Notes under the pieces: generated by a model
Database searches by the model: none
What the model was told of the DNA's origin: nothing
Seen by the model: the letters and a program-made list of their open reading frames with translations, nothing else
Shown: in pieces, positions 46,037 to 55,222 of the stretch
Layout: every line of letters begins with the position of its first letter
Position numbering within the stretch: position 1 is the stretch's first letter
Translations under genes and position numbers: made by a program
From: Bacteroidota bacterium
GTDB taxonomy: Bacteria; Bacteroidota; Bacteroidia; Chitinophagales; Chitinophagaceae
DNA length: 64,000 nt
Assembly (NCBI GenBank): GCA_016706595.1
Contig: JADJJH010000002.1
Span: 930,001 to 994,000 of the forward strand
Direction: 5' to 3'

Positions 46037-49000
46037 ATGATAACAAAACTACAAAACACAGTAAAAGGAGGGGTTTTTACGATTCTTTTGATGTTTATTC
46101 AAATGTCATTAACCGCTCAGACCGCCGGAACAGGCATAACCATTAGGTTACAGAATCCGGTTAATGTAGCATCAAATATTTTTGAGTATGATTTGGTTCT
46201 CATAAATTCTGGTACAACTACCGTTGGCTTACGTGGATATTCAGCGGGAATAAACTATACTTCAGGTATGGCGAATGGAGGTACCTTATCACACACATTT
46301 ATTTCAAGAGGCAGTAATTTAAGTACTTTGCCTACGGTTTCACCGGGTATAACAGCCGCAACAAATCACCTAAGAGTTACCACAACAAATGCTACCGCAG
46401 GTAATGAAGTAACTATTGCTTTAGGTGACACAGTGCGGATTGCAACAATGAGAGTTACAAATACTGTGAATTTTCCGGTTGATTTCAATCCAGCTTTTAA
46501 TCTACAAGTAGTAACAGCTCCAGGAAAAACAGCTTGCGTTGCAACATGTATTGTAGCAGGTACAAGTTATGCGATTAATGGAACCGCAAATTCTCCTGCA
46601 GCAGGAACTTTGCAAGCCCTAACAGGTTTGGTGAGCACACCTTGTTTTTTCTTAAACCCATCTGGTACGTTTGCAGCTGCTAATTCGGCAACTACACCCG
46701 TAGCCTGTTTTAATGGTAGTAATGGGTCCGCTCAAATTACACTTTCATCAACCGGTTCTACCGGTACGGGAACTTCTGGTACTTACACAATAAACGGTGG
46801 TTTAGCTCAACCATATTCAGGCTTGCCTATTATTGTTAACGGATTAGCCGGTGGAACCTATACCATTAATGTCACAACTTCATATGGATGTACAGATACT
46901 GCAGTTGCCACTATTTCAACACCGAGTTCTTCACTAACAAGTTCATTTACTGCTACATCTTGTGATAGTTATACTTTACCATGGTCAACCGTAGTAACAA
47001 CAAGTGGAGTATATACTCACACGTATACCACAGTGCCTGCAGGTTGCGATAGTATTGTAACTGCAAATATCACAATCAATTTAAGCACATCATCAACAAC
47101 TACACAAACATCTTGTGATAATTACACTTGGGCTGTAAGTAGTTTAACTTATACAACTAGCGGTAATTATACATTCACTTCATTGAATGCGCAAGGCTGT
47201 GTACATACATCAACATTGAATTTAACGATTACGAATAGTACATCAAATACTACTGCTGCAACGGCTTGTAATTCATATACTTGGGCAGTGAGTGGATTAA
47301 CTTATACGACAGGTGGTACTTATACCTTTACTTCTTTAAATGGAGTTGGTTGTATTCATACTGAAATTTTAAACCTAACCATTAACAATAGTAGTTCATC
47401 CACAACTACAGTAAGTACAAGTGGTGCTTATACGTGGTCAGCAAACTCAGTAACTTATGTTGCTAGTGGTGTTTATACCGCGACATTGATTAATGCTTCA
47501 GGTTGTGATTCAATTTTAACCTTGAATTTGACAATTACAGGGGCCTCATTTACCTTAAACATTTTTGAAGATCTTCCAATTTCTTGTGCAGGCAGTAATG
47601 ATGCGGCCGCGCAAGCCCTAGTGATCGGAACTGGAACCTATACGTTTAATATTGATGGCGGTGCATTCACAAATACAACTGGCTATTTTAATAACTTAAC
47701 CCCTGGTTCTCATACAATTTGTGCAACCGATGGAGTTTTTACCGTTTGCGATACAATTTCATTCGTTGCGCCACTTCCACTTAATATTGCTTTTGTTATT
47801 GACTCAACTGTTTCATGTTTGGGAAATGATGGGCAAATTAGTGCTATTGTAACCGGTGGAACAACAAACCTACAGAGTTATTTAACCCTATGGACAAATT
47901 CAAATGTTCCCCCAGATACAATTAATAATCAACTGACTAACAATTTTGATTTAACCATATCAAATCTACCTATAGGTGTTTATAATTTAAAAATAGAAGA
48001 TGATAATGGATGTTTCCTAACAGGCTCAGTAACCTTAGGTTTAACACCGGCTGTAGCGATTACTGCTTCAAACACAGCAATTAATTGTAACGGCGGTAGC
48101 TCTGTAATTTCTGCTTCAGCAACAGGAGGTTTAGGCATAAAAACAATTACAATTGGCGGTTTGCCATTGGCATCAACTTATAGTGCAGGAACTTATACGA
48201 TTACAGCTACTGATGAAAAAGGTTGTACAGCAACTTCAGTTTTGAATATTACAGAACCATTAGCTTTAGGTTCTTCAAGTACAATTACGAATTGCAATTC
48301 TTATGTATGGCCTGCAAATAGTGCAACATATACAAATACAGGTATTTATACTGCAACTGTTGTAAGTTCTACATCGTGTGATAGTATAGTAACTTTAAAC
48401 CTAACTATTAATAACGCCAGTGTAAATGCGCCGCAATCTGTGATTGCTTGTACTTCATATACTTGGGCAGTAAACGGAGTTACCTATACAAATAGTGGTA
48501 TAAAAGTAGCAACTTACACAAATGCTGCAGGTTGCGATAGTTCATACACTTTAAATCTTACCATAAATAGCAATACAAGTTCAGTGACTTCTGTAACAGC
48601 ACCAAATACTTATACTTGGACTGTGAATGGTGTTACTTATACAACCTCAGGTGTTTATACGGCAACTAGCATTAATTCAGGAGGTTGTATACAAACCTCT
48701 ACTCTTAATCTTACTATAAATTCTGTTGCATTTGCAGTTGGCATTACGATAGATCAAGATATATCATGTTTTGGTTTTAATGATGGTTCTATTCAAGCAA
48801 TTGCCTCTGGTTTAGGTGGGCCATATACTTACATCTTAGATGGAGGTGTTGCTGTAAATGCTACCGGGTTCTTCGCAAACCTTACACCTGGTTCGCACAC
48901 GGTTTGTGCTTTATCAGGATTAACCATTGCATGCGATACGGTTTTTCTTACAGAGCCTGCTCCACTTGCTGCTTCATTTGTTGTTGATTCGGTGGTTTCT

Positions 49001-51877
49001 TGCCAAGGGAATGATGGTATGCTTAGTATAAATATTTCTGGAGGTACTAATGTCTTACAAGGTTATCTTACTTGGTGGACCAATGCGGCCGGAGATACAT
49101 TAAATGATATTCTCACTGATAATTTTGCCCTATCGGTTGATTCTTTGCCGGTTGGTCCTTACACGGTTGTGATAGAAGATGACCATGGTTGTTTCTTAAC
49201 CGCAACAGGTAATATGATTGCTGCACTTCCAATTTCTGTTACGGCTACATTCCCACCTATCTTATGTTTTGGTGGTTCTACAAGCATTACACCAAACGCA
49301 ACAGGTGGTGTGCCATATTCACCACTAACCTATTTAATTAATGGATTGCCTGTAGCCTCAACTTATTTGCCAGGAAACTATACGATTACGGCCACTGATG
49401 CTAAAGGTTGTACTGGCACAACGGCCATTACAATTACGCAACCTAGTGTTCCTTTAACTTCAAGTGTAAGTATTACTGCATGTAATTTTTATACTTGGCC
49501 TGCAAGTACCTTAACTTACACAAATTCTGGTACATATACAGCTACCTTACTGTCAACAAATTTATGTGATAGTGTAGTTACCCTCAATCTTACTATTAAT
49601 TCATCTAGTGTAAATGCACCGGTTAACATTACAGCTTGTAATTCTTATACTTGGGGGGTGAATGGATTAAGTTATAATGCTTCAGGTGTTTACACAGCAT
49701 CCTTCTTAAATTCATCTAATTGTGATAGTTCGTATACATTAAATCTAACGATTAATAATAGTACCATAAATACACCAAGTAATGTATCTGTTTGTAATAC
49801 CTATTCTTGGAGTGTGAACGGAACTACGTACACAAATTCCGGTACTTATACTGCCACATTCTTAAATGCTGCTGGTTGTGATAGTAATTATGTTTTAAAC
49901 CTAATTATAAACACGCCAAGTGTAAATACACCGAGTGTTGTTACAGCTTGTAATTCATATACTTGGTTGGCGAGTGGACTAACCTATTCCAATTCAGGTA
50001 TTTACACTGCAAGTTTCTTGAATTCTAATAACTGCGATAGTATAGTTACGTTAAATCTTACTATTAATAATAGTAGTACCAATCCGCCAACTAATTTAAC
50101 AGTTTGTAATTCTTACACTTGGCCGGTTAATGGATTGGTTTACACAGCTTCAGGAAGTTATTTAGCCACATTCTTAAACGCTGCCGGTTGCGATAGTAAT
50201 CGAGTTTTAAATATAACTGTAAACCAAAGTTCTGTAAATACACCAACAATTGTTTCTGTTTGTAATGCATATACATGGACTGTAAGTGGATTAACATATA
50301 CCAATACAGGAATTTATTCAGTTGCGTTTACAAATTCAGATAATTGTGATAGTACAGTTACTTTAAATCTTACTATCAATCAAAATACAATAAATGCACC
50401 GCAAACAATTAATGCATGTGTAAACTATACTTGGCCTGTTAATAGTGTAACTTATACCTCAACAGGTATCTACACATCTACCTTCTTAAATTCGAATGGG
50501 TGTGATAGTTCATACACTTTAAACTTAACAATTAATCCAATTCCAGTAGTTTCAGCAAATGCTGCTCCTCCAACAGTTTGTACCAATTCAGTAGTTACTT
50601 TAACAGGTTCATCAACTTCAGTAGGTATAACATATTCTTGGTCTTCAGGTGTAATTGACGGAGTTCCATTCTCTGTAGCGTCTACTACTACTTATACAGT
50701 TACAGGCTCTGATGGAATAGGATGTTCTTCTACATCGCAAGTAACTGTAACGGTTACTCCTGCAAGTGGGGATATTGTCAATACAACCGCAGGTAATGCT
50801 ACTTCTGTTGCAGGTACACAATGTGAAACCGTTGCACAACCAGACGGTAGTGTGGTTTCTTATCATGATGTTAGTTGTCGATTGATTGCAACTATACAAG
50901 ACGCTGTTGGCGGTACAAGTTTAGGGTCGGTAGATGCTTGTGCAACTGTTCTAGCTGCTGTACCTGTATATAACTCGCAACCATATTTTGCTAGATATTA
51001 TACAATTAATGCAAGTAATAATGGTGCTGCCAATGTTACCTTATATCTAACTCAAGACGATTTTGATGATTATAATGCAAATGCAGGTTCTTTCCCTCAA
51101 ATATCTGCAAGCGCAACTAGCGGAACGGCTACATTATGTATTTCTCAGGTGCCACAAACTACATTGCCTGGTGCACCAGGGCCTAATACAACGGTTCATT
51201 CAGTAACAGCTACTTGGAACGCCTCTGCAGCAAGATGGGAAGTTACCTTCCCTGTAGCTTCGATTGTTGGTGGTTATTATTTCCACGCATGCAACCCTTT
51301 AAATGTACCCTTACCTGTAACTATTACACGTTTTGATGGACACAAGAGTGTTTCGACTGATATTTTAGAATGGACAACTAGTATGGAGCAAAATAATGCT
51401 TACTTTAATTTACAACATAGCACCGACGGTATTTCATTTACTACCTTGGCTAAAGTAAATTCAAAAGCGGTAGGTGGTAATAGCAGTTTTAATCTGAACT
51501 ACTCTGCAGAGAATATGCATCCTGCACTTGGACATAATTACTATCGTTTGGAGCAAGTTGATTTAGATGGTAATAAATCATACGAATCACATATTGTAGA
51601 TCTAATTTGGGCTACCGACGGAAATTCAGTAAGTATTTACCCTAATCCAACAAGTAATATTTTAAATATCGATTTATTCGCAGAGAATGAAGCACGTACA
51701 AAAATTAAAGTACTTGACATGAGTGGTAGAACTATCAAACAAATATTAGTGAATAATACTAAAGGTATGAATTCTATTAAGGTTGATATCAGTGAGTTAG
51801 CTGCAGGTATTTACACTGTACAAATTTTCGAAGATGCAACACTTTCTTTTGTTCAAAAGGTAAAAAAGACAAACTAG
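46037..51877 (+). CDS. Giant repeat adhesin with T9SS type A sorting domain
   Basis: A 1946-residue surface protein, paralogue of the adhesin at 37939. Order: signal peptide (1-28, ending LTAQ); cohesin-like region (FEYDLVLINSGTTTVGLRGY); SprB-type segment (PVACFNGSNGSAQI); four two-cysteine modules; a SprB block (47548 on); three modules; a second SprB block (48723 on, with GGTNVLQGYLTWWTN); seven modules; an Ig-like domain (50540-50760); and a C-terminal region with FDGHKSVSTDILEWTTSMEQNN and SIYPNPTSNILNID, the T9SS type A sorting domain. About 14 modules in all, more diverged in DNA than those of the first adhesin. The last module before each SprB block lacks the first cysteine. The reading frame is intact. 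Confidence 0.9.
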   Translation: MITKLQNTVKGGVFTILLMFIQMSLTAQTAGTGITIRLQNPVNVASNIFEYDLVLINSGTTTVGLRGYSAGINYTSGMANGGTLSHTFISRGSNLSTLPTVSPGITAATNHLRVTTTNATAGNEVTIALGDTVRIATMRVTNTVNFPVDFNPAFNLQVVTAPGKTACVATCIVAGTSYAINGTANSPAAGTLQALTGLVSTPCFFLNPSGTFAAANSATTPVACFNGSNGSAQITLSSTGSTGTGTSGTYTINGGLAQPYSGLPIIVNGLAGGTYTINVTTSYGCTDTAVATISTPSSSLTSSFTATSCDSYTLPWSTVVTTSGVYTHTYTTVPAGCDSIVTANITINLSTSSTTTQTSCDNYTWAVSSLTYTTSGNYTFTSLNAQGCVHTSTLNLTITNSTSNTTAATACNSYTWAVSGLTYTTGGTYTFTSLNGVGCIHTEILNLTINNSSSSTTTVSTSGAYTWSANSVTYVASGVYTATLINASGCDSILTLNLTITGASFTLNIFEDLPISCAGSNDAAAQALVIGTGTYTFNIDGGAFTNTTGYFNNLTPGSHTICATDGVFTVCDTISFVAPLPLNIAFVIDSTVSCLGNDGQISAIVTGGTTNLQSYLTLWTNSNVPPDTINNQLTNNFDLTISNLPIGVYNLKIEDDNGCFLTGSVTLGLTPAVAITASNTAINCNGGSSVISASATGGLGIKTITIGGLPLASTYSAGTYTITATDEKGCTATSVLNITEPLALGSSSTITNCNSYVWPANSATYTNTGIYTATVVSSTSCDSIVTLNLTINNASVNAPQSVIACTSYTWAVNGVTYTNSGIKVATYTNAAGCDSSYTLNLTINSNTSSVTSVTAPNTYTWTVNGVTYTTSGVYTATSINSGGCIQTSTLNLTINSVAFAVGITIDQDISCFGFNDGSIQAIASGLGGPYTYILDGGVAVNATGFFANLTPGSHTVCALSGLTIACDTVFLTEPAPLAASFVVDSVVSCQGNDGMLSINISGGTNVLQGYLTWWTNAAGDTLNDILTDNFALSVDSLPVGPYTVVIEDDHGCFLTATGNMIAALPISVTATFPPILCFGGSTSITPNATGGVPYSPLTYLINGLPVASTYLPGNYTITATDAKGCTGTTAITITQPSVPLTSSVSITACNFYTWPASTLTYTNSGTYTATLLSTNLCDSVVTLNLTINSSSVNAPVNITACNSYTWGVNGLSYNASGVYTASFLNSSNCDSSYTLNLTINNSTINTPSNVSVCNTYSWSVNGTTYTNSGTYTATFLNAAGCDSNYVLNLIINTPSVNTPSVVTACNSYTWLASGLTYSNSGIYTASFLNSNNCDSIVTLNLTINNSSTNPPTNLTVCNSYTWPVNGLVYTASGSYLATFLNAAGCDSNRVLNITVNQSSVNTPTIVSVCNAYTWTVSGLTYTNTGIYSVAFTNSDNCDSTVTLNLTINQNTINAPQTINACVNYTWPVNSVTYTSTGIYTSTFLNSNGCDSSYTLNLTINPIPVVSANAAPPTVCTNSVVTLTGSSTSVGITYSWSSGVIDGVPFSVASTTTYTVTGSDGIGCSSTSQVTVTVTPASGDIVNTTAGNATSVAGTQCETVAQPDGSVVSYHDVSCRLIATIQDAVGGTSLGSVDACATVLAAVPVYNSQPYFARYYTINASNNGAANVTLYLTQDDFDDYNANAGSFPQISASATSGTATLCISQVPQTTLPGAPGPNTTVHSVTATWNASAARWEVTFPVASIVGGYYFHACNPLNVPLPVTITRFDGHKSVSTDILEWTTSMEQNNAYFNLQHSTDGISFTTLAKVNSKAVGGNSSFNLNYSAENMHPALGHNYYRLEQVDLDGNKSYESHIVDLIWATDGNSVSIYPNPTSNILNIDLFAENEARTKIKVLDMSGRTIKQILVNNTKGMNSIKVDISELAAGIYTVQIFEDATLSFVQKVKKTN

Positions 51878-51898
51878 AATTAAATTAATTATAAAAGG

Positions 51899-51927
51899 AA
51901 AGCTACCCACTATGGGTAGCTTTTTTT
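51899..51927 (+). terminator. Rho-independent terminator
   Basis: AAAGCTACCC (51899-51908), loop ACTAT, GGGTAGCTTT (51914-51923) and T-run to 51927, 22 nt after the adhesin stop codon. The long T-run and perfect stem leave little doubt. Confidence 0.92.
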
Positions 51928-51953
51928 GATAGATGGAATTGCTTTCATTTTCG

Positions 51954-51961
51954 TAAGTTTG
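51954..51961 (+). promoter_or_regulatory. Putative -7 element of the TPR-rpe operon
   Basis: TAAGTTTG matches TAnnTTTG and ends 4 nt before ATG 51966. The transcript would start at about the start codon, so it would be leaderless or would use the in-frame ATG at 51990. Confidence 0.4.
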
Positions 51962-51965
51962 CCCC

Positions 51966-52988
51966 ATGAATTTTAGAGGCTTAAGTTTCATGTGTTTAAT
52001 AATAGGAAGTATGCTTATTTCATGTACTTCAAAGAAAGCCGAAAGCAATGCTGATAGGGCATTAACCCCGGAAGATTTAGCAATTAGTGAGGCTACGAGG
52101 TTAATTGAAAAACAACCTAAGGATGCTGAACTGTTCTTTAAAAGAAGTTTAATTTATCGCCAGGCAAAAAAAGATTCCTTGGCACTTTCAGATTTGTATA
52201 AAGCGATAAAATTGGATTCAACTAAAAGCTATTATTTTAGTTCAATTGCAGATATATTATTTGAACATAAAGATATTAATGGAAGCGTGCAATGGATTCA
52301 AAAAGCCATTAAGCTAAATCCTGATGACCCAAAAGCTCACTTGAAAATAGCTAAAATGTTTTTGTTTACTGAAGAATACCCAAAAGCATTTACTGAAATT
52401 AATACTGTTTTACGCACTGATGTATATAATGCAGAAGCATATTTTTTAAAAGGGATGTGTTATAAAAATATGAAGGATACAAATAAAGCCATTTCAAGCT
52501 TTCAAACTGCAGTACAAACTGATCCAAAGTATGCGGCTGCTCATATGCAATTAGCATTAATTTTTAAAGCAAAGAATAACCCACTTGCTATTAAATATTT
52601 TGAAAATGCTTTTAAATCCGATTCATCCGATATGGAACCATTATATGGAGAAGCCATGTTTTGGCAAGATCAAAATAAATTTGAAGAAGCAAAGGAGGTT
52701 TTTAAGAAATGTATTTTGCTGAATAAGGACTATGTAAAATCGTTTTATAATATAGGATGGATGCTGCTGCAGCAAGATTCAATTGAAAAAGCCTTACGAC
52801 ATTTTTCAATGGCAATTGTAGTTAAACCTGAGTTTTCTGAAGCCTACTACAATCGTGGTTTGTGTTATGAAATTCTTGAACAGTACGATTCTGCATATGT
52901 AAATTATCAACAGGCACTATCTTTAAATGAGGACTTGCCAAATGGAAAAGTTGCGTTACAAAGAGTTAAACCTTTTATTAAAAAATAA
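51966..52988 (+). CDS. TPR-repeat lipoprotein
   Basis: A 340-residue protein with a lipoprotein signal (MNFRGLSFMCLIIGSMLISC, Cys at 20 the probable lipidation site) and about eight tetratricopeptide repeats from residue 35 to 335, with recurring helical pairs such as YFLKGMCYKNMKDTNKAI and AYYNRGLCYEILEQYDSAYV. TPR lipoproteins are scaffolds, often anchored to the periplasmic face of a membrane. It starts a tightly spaced plus-strand run (rpe 6 nt on, then UbiA and maf). An alternative ATG at 51990 keeps the lipobox but loses the Arg. No specific partner can be named. Confidence 0.82.
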   Translation: MNFRGLSFMCLIIGSMLISCTSKKAESNADRALTPEDLAISEATRLIEKQPKDAELFFKRSLIYRQAKKDSLALSDLYKAIKLDSTKSYYFSSIADILFEHKDINGSVQWIQKAIKLNPDDPKAHLKIAKMFLFTEEYPKAFTEINTVLRTDVYNAEAYFLKGMCYKNMKDTNKAISSFQTAVQTDPKYAAAHMQLALIFKAKNNPLAIKYFENAFKSDSSDMEPLYGEAMFWQDQNKFEEAKEVFKKCILLNKDYVKSFYNIGWMLLQQDSIEKALRHFSMAIVVKPEFSEAYYNRGLCYEILEQYDSAYVNYQQALSLNEDLPNGKVALQRVKPFIKK

Positions 52989-52994
52989 ATTATT

Positions 52995-53648
52995 ATGGCA
53001 CTTATAGCACCTTCATTACTTTCGGCAGATTTTCTTCATCTGTCTCGAGATATTCAGATGATTAATAATTCAGAAGCAGATTGGTTTCATCTTGATGTAA
53101 TGGATGGTCGTTTCGTTCCAAACATTAGCTTCGGTTTACCTGTAATTGCTGCCATCAAGCGTGAAGCAAAGAAAACATTAGATGTGCACCTGATGATTGA
53201 AGAGCCAGGGAAATATGCCCAAGATTTTAAAAATGCTGGCGCTGATATTCTCAGTGTTCATCTCGAAGCTTGCCCGCATTTACATCGCAATTTGCAACAA
53301 ATTAAAGGTTTGGGTATGAAAGCGGGTATTGCTATCAATCCACATACACCTGTTCACTTATTATTTGATGTTTTACATGATACTGATGTTGTATGTATGA
53401 TGAGCGTTAATCCAGGGTTTGGCGGACAGAAATTTATTCAACAAACCATCGAAAAGATTGTGGTTTTGAAAAAAGAAATTGCTCGCCGCGGCGTTTCTAC
53501 CTTAATTGAAATTGATGGAGGTGTAACATTTGAAAATGCAAAAGAGATTGTTGAGGCTGGGGCAGATGTGTTAGTTGCTGGTAACACTGTATTTTCAACC
53601 GCTAATCCGGCAACTGCGATTAGTAACTTAAAATCAATTTCGAAATAG
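52995..53648 (+). CDS. rpe: Ribulose-phosphate 3-epimerase
   Basis: Cytosolic TIM-barrel enzyme that interconverts ribulose-5-phosphate and xylulose-5-phosphate in the pentose phosphate pathway. The 217 residues contain APSLLSADFLHL, the metal ligands and catalytic Asp in WFHLDVMDGRFVPNISFG, VHLMIEEP, the phosphate loop MSVNPGFGGQKFI (about 135-147) and the second catalytic Asp in EIDGGV (about 174). All residues are intact and the length is typical. It is 6 nt downstream of the TPR gene and 6 nt upstream of the UbiA gene. Confidence 0.96.
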   Translation: MALIAPSLLSADFLHLSRDIQMINNSEADWFHLDVMDGRFVPNISFGLPVIAAIKREAKKTLDVHLMIEEPGKYAQDFKNAGADILSVHLEACPHLHRNLQQIKGLGMKAGIAINPHTPVHLLFDVLHDTDVVCMMSVNPGFGGQKFIQQTIEKIVVLKKEIARRGVSTLIEIDGGVTFENAKEIVEAGADVLVAGNTVFSTANPATAISNLKSISK

Positions 53649-53654
53649 AAGGTC

Positions 53655-54563
53655 ATGCAAAAATTGTATGCCTTTTTTACCTTGGTTCGATTTCCTAATT
53701 TAATATTTATTGTAGTTACTCAGTTTCTTACCCATCAATATTTGATTCTTCCGGTTTTAAATTCTAGCGCATCTTACCAGATTCTTGCTAATTCTGTTCT
53801 ATTTCTTTTCTTACTTTCTACGGTTTGTATAGCGGCTGCGGGTTATATCATTAACGACTATTTTGATATTAGCATTGATGCAGTTAATAAGCCGGAACGA
53901 GTAACTATCGAAAAGTTTTATAAAAGAAGAACTATCATTTCCTGGCATATTGTTTTAAACTTAGTGGCCCTCATATTAGCTTCGTGTATTTCACTATATT
54001 ATTTGCAATTGAGGTACGTTCTTGTACAGGTAATTTGTGTTTTATTATTACTATTTTATTCTGTTACCTTCAAACGTAAATTCCTTATTGGAAATCTTGT
54101 CATCGCTATTTTAACTGCTCTTACTTTACTCTCTATAGCCATCTTTGAAGTTCATTTCCCTTTAGGACAATTACAATTACCCGAAGTTTCCAAGTTTTGG
54201 ATTTATGTAGTATTTGCGTTTCTGATTACATTGTGCAGAGAAATTGTAAAAGATATAGAAGATATTAAAGGGGATGGAGAACAAGGCTGTGATACATTGC
54301 CACTGCGATTGGGTATATCTAAAGCTAAATGGCTCGTGTATACTTTGATGTTTTTTATTTTAGCCTTAGTCGCCTATTTGTTGATGTATTTTGTAAAGGC
54401 TCAATCACTTGTATTTTGGTATTGGATAGGACTAGTTGTACTTCCGATTTTATTTATATCCCTAAAATTATATTATGCAAATAGCACGGCCCATTTTCGT
54501 TTTATTAGTTCATTATTCAAATGGGTTACTCTTAGTGGAATTTTGTCAATGATGATATCCTAA
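53655..54563 (+). CDS. UbiA-family prenyltransferase
   Basis: A 302-residue inner-membrane protein with about eight helices. The two Asp-rich motifs that bind Mg-prenyl diphosphate are seen at about 66-81 (INDYFDISIDAVNKPER) and 200-212 (DIEDIKGDGEQG). In Bacteroidetes this subgroup is usually labelled geranylgeranylglycerol-phosphate geranylgeranyltransferase-like; the donor and acceptor are not set by the sequence alone and no menaquinone or heme genes are nearby. It lies 6 nt after rpe and 3 nt before maf in one operon. Confidence 0.87.
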   Translation: MQKLYAFFTLVRFPNLIFIVVTQFLTHQYLILPVLNSSASYQILANSVLFLFLLSTVCIAAAGYIINDYFDISIDAVNKPERVTIEKFYKRRTIISWHIVLNLVALILASCISLYYLQLRYVLVQVICVLLLLFYSVTFKRKFLIGNLVIAILTALTLLSIAIFEVHFPLGQLQLPEVSKFWIYVVFAFLITLCREIVKDIEDIKGDGEQGCDTLPLRLGISKAKWLVYTLMFFILALVAYLLMYFVKAQSLVFWYWIGLVVLPILFISLKLYYANSTAHFRFISSLFKWVTLSGILSMMIS

Positions 54564-54566
54564 GTT

Positions 54567-55121
54567 ATGGAAACAGTATTAATATTAGCTTCAAAATCAC
54601 CACGAAGAAAGCAGTTATTGGAGATGGCTGAAATTGATTTTGAAATTATCACAGAAGAAACGGATGAAACATTTTCAGCTGACCTTTCAATTGAGGAGGT
54701 TCCCATTCAAATTGCTTTGCGTAAAGCAAAAGCCATTCAATCGAGATTCCCACAACGTAAAATTTTGGCTGCCGATACCGTCGTTGTGCTCGATAGTTTA
54801 ATTATTGGAAAGCCTCATGATCGTGCACAGGCTATTCAAATATTGTCGATGTTAAGTGGTAGGCGTCACAAAGTAATTACTGGTGTCGTAATTCTTGAAT
54901 CTGATAAGGAAATTAAATTCGCCGATACAACTTTTGTTGAATTTAATGAACTGAGTTTAGCTGATATTATTTTTTATGTTGACACTTACAAACCTTATGA
55001 TAAAGCGGGGGCTTATGCTATTCAAGAATGGATTGGCGCAGTGGCCATTCAACGAATTGAAGGTTGCTTTTATAATGTAATGGGTTTGCCTATTAGCCGA
55101 GTAGTAAAGTGTTTACACTAA
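54567..55121 (+). CDS. maf: Maf-family nucleoside triphosphate pyrophosphatase
   Basis: Hydrolyses non-canonical or pyrimidine NTPs to NMP and PPi, a house-cleaning activity. The 184 residues show LASKSPRRKQLLEMAEIDFE (P-loop-like SPRR motif, 7-26), AADTVVVLD (68-76; catalytic Asp), KPHDRAQAIQILSMLSGRRH and YDKAGAYAIQEWIG (about 147-160). The DTVV and KAGAYAIQ pattern is of the dTTP/UTP-specific type (YhdE-like); that is an inference. It is the last gene of the TPR-rpe-UbiA-maf run, 3 nt after the UbiA gene. Confidence 0.9.
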   Translation: METVLILASKSPRRKQLLEMAEIDFEIITEETDETFSADLSIEEVPIQIALRKAKAIQSRFPQRKILAADTVVVLDSLIIGKPHDRAQAIQILSMLSGRRHKVITGVVILESDKEIKFADTTFVEFNELSLADIIFYVDTYKPYDKAGAYAIQEWIGAVAIQRIEGCFYNVMGLPISRVVKCLH

Positions 55122-55182
55122 TTTAACTGAATTGAGGATTTTGTAAAGCATGATAAAAATCAGAATTAAAAAAACGGTAAAA

Positions 55183-55203
55183 CAAATCTACAACTTAGAT
55201 TTG
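55183..55203 (+). promoter_or_regulatory. -7 element TAGATTTG within an inverted repeat
   Basis: CAAATCT (55183-55189) and AGATTTG (55197-55203) are perfect 7-nt arms around a 7-nt spacer. The TAGATTTG at 55196-55203 fits TAnnTTTG and is 19 nt before the ATG of the next gene. The overlap suggests a possible operator. Confidence 0.4.
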
Positions 55204-55222
55204 CATTCCAATTTTTATTTAC

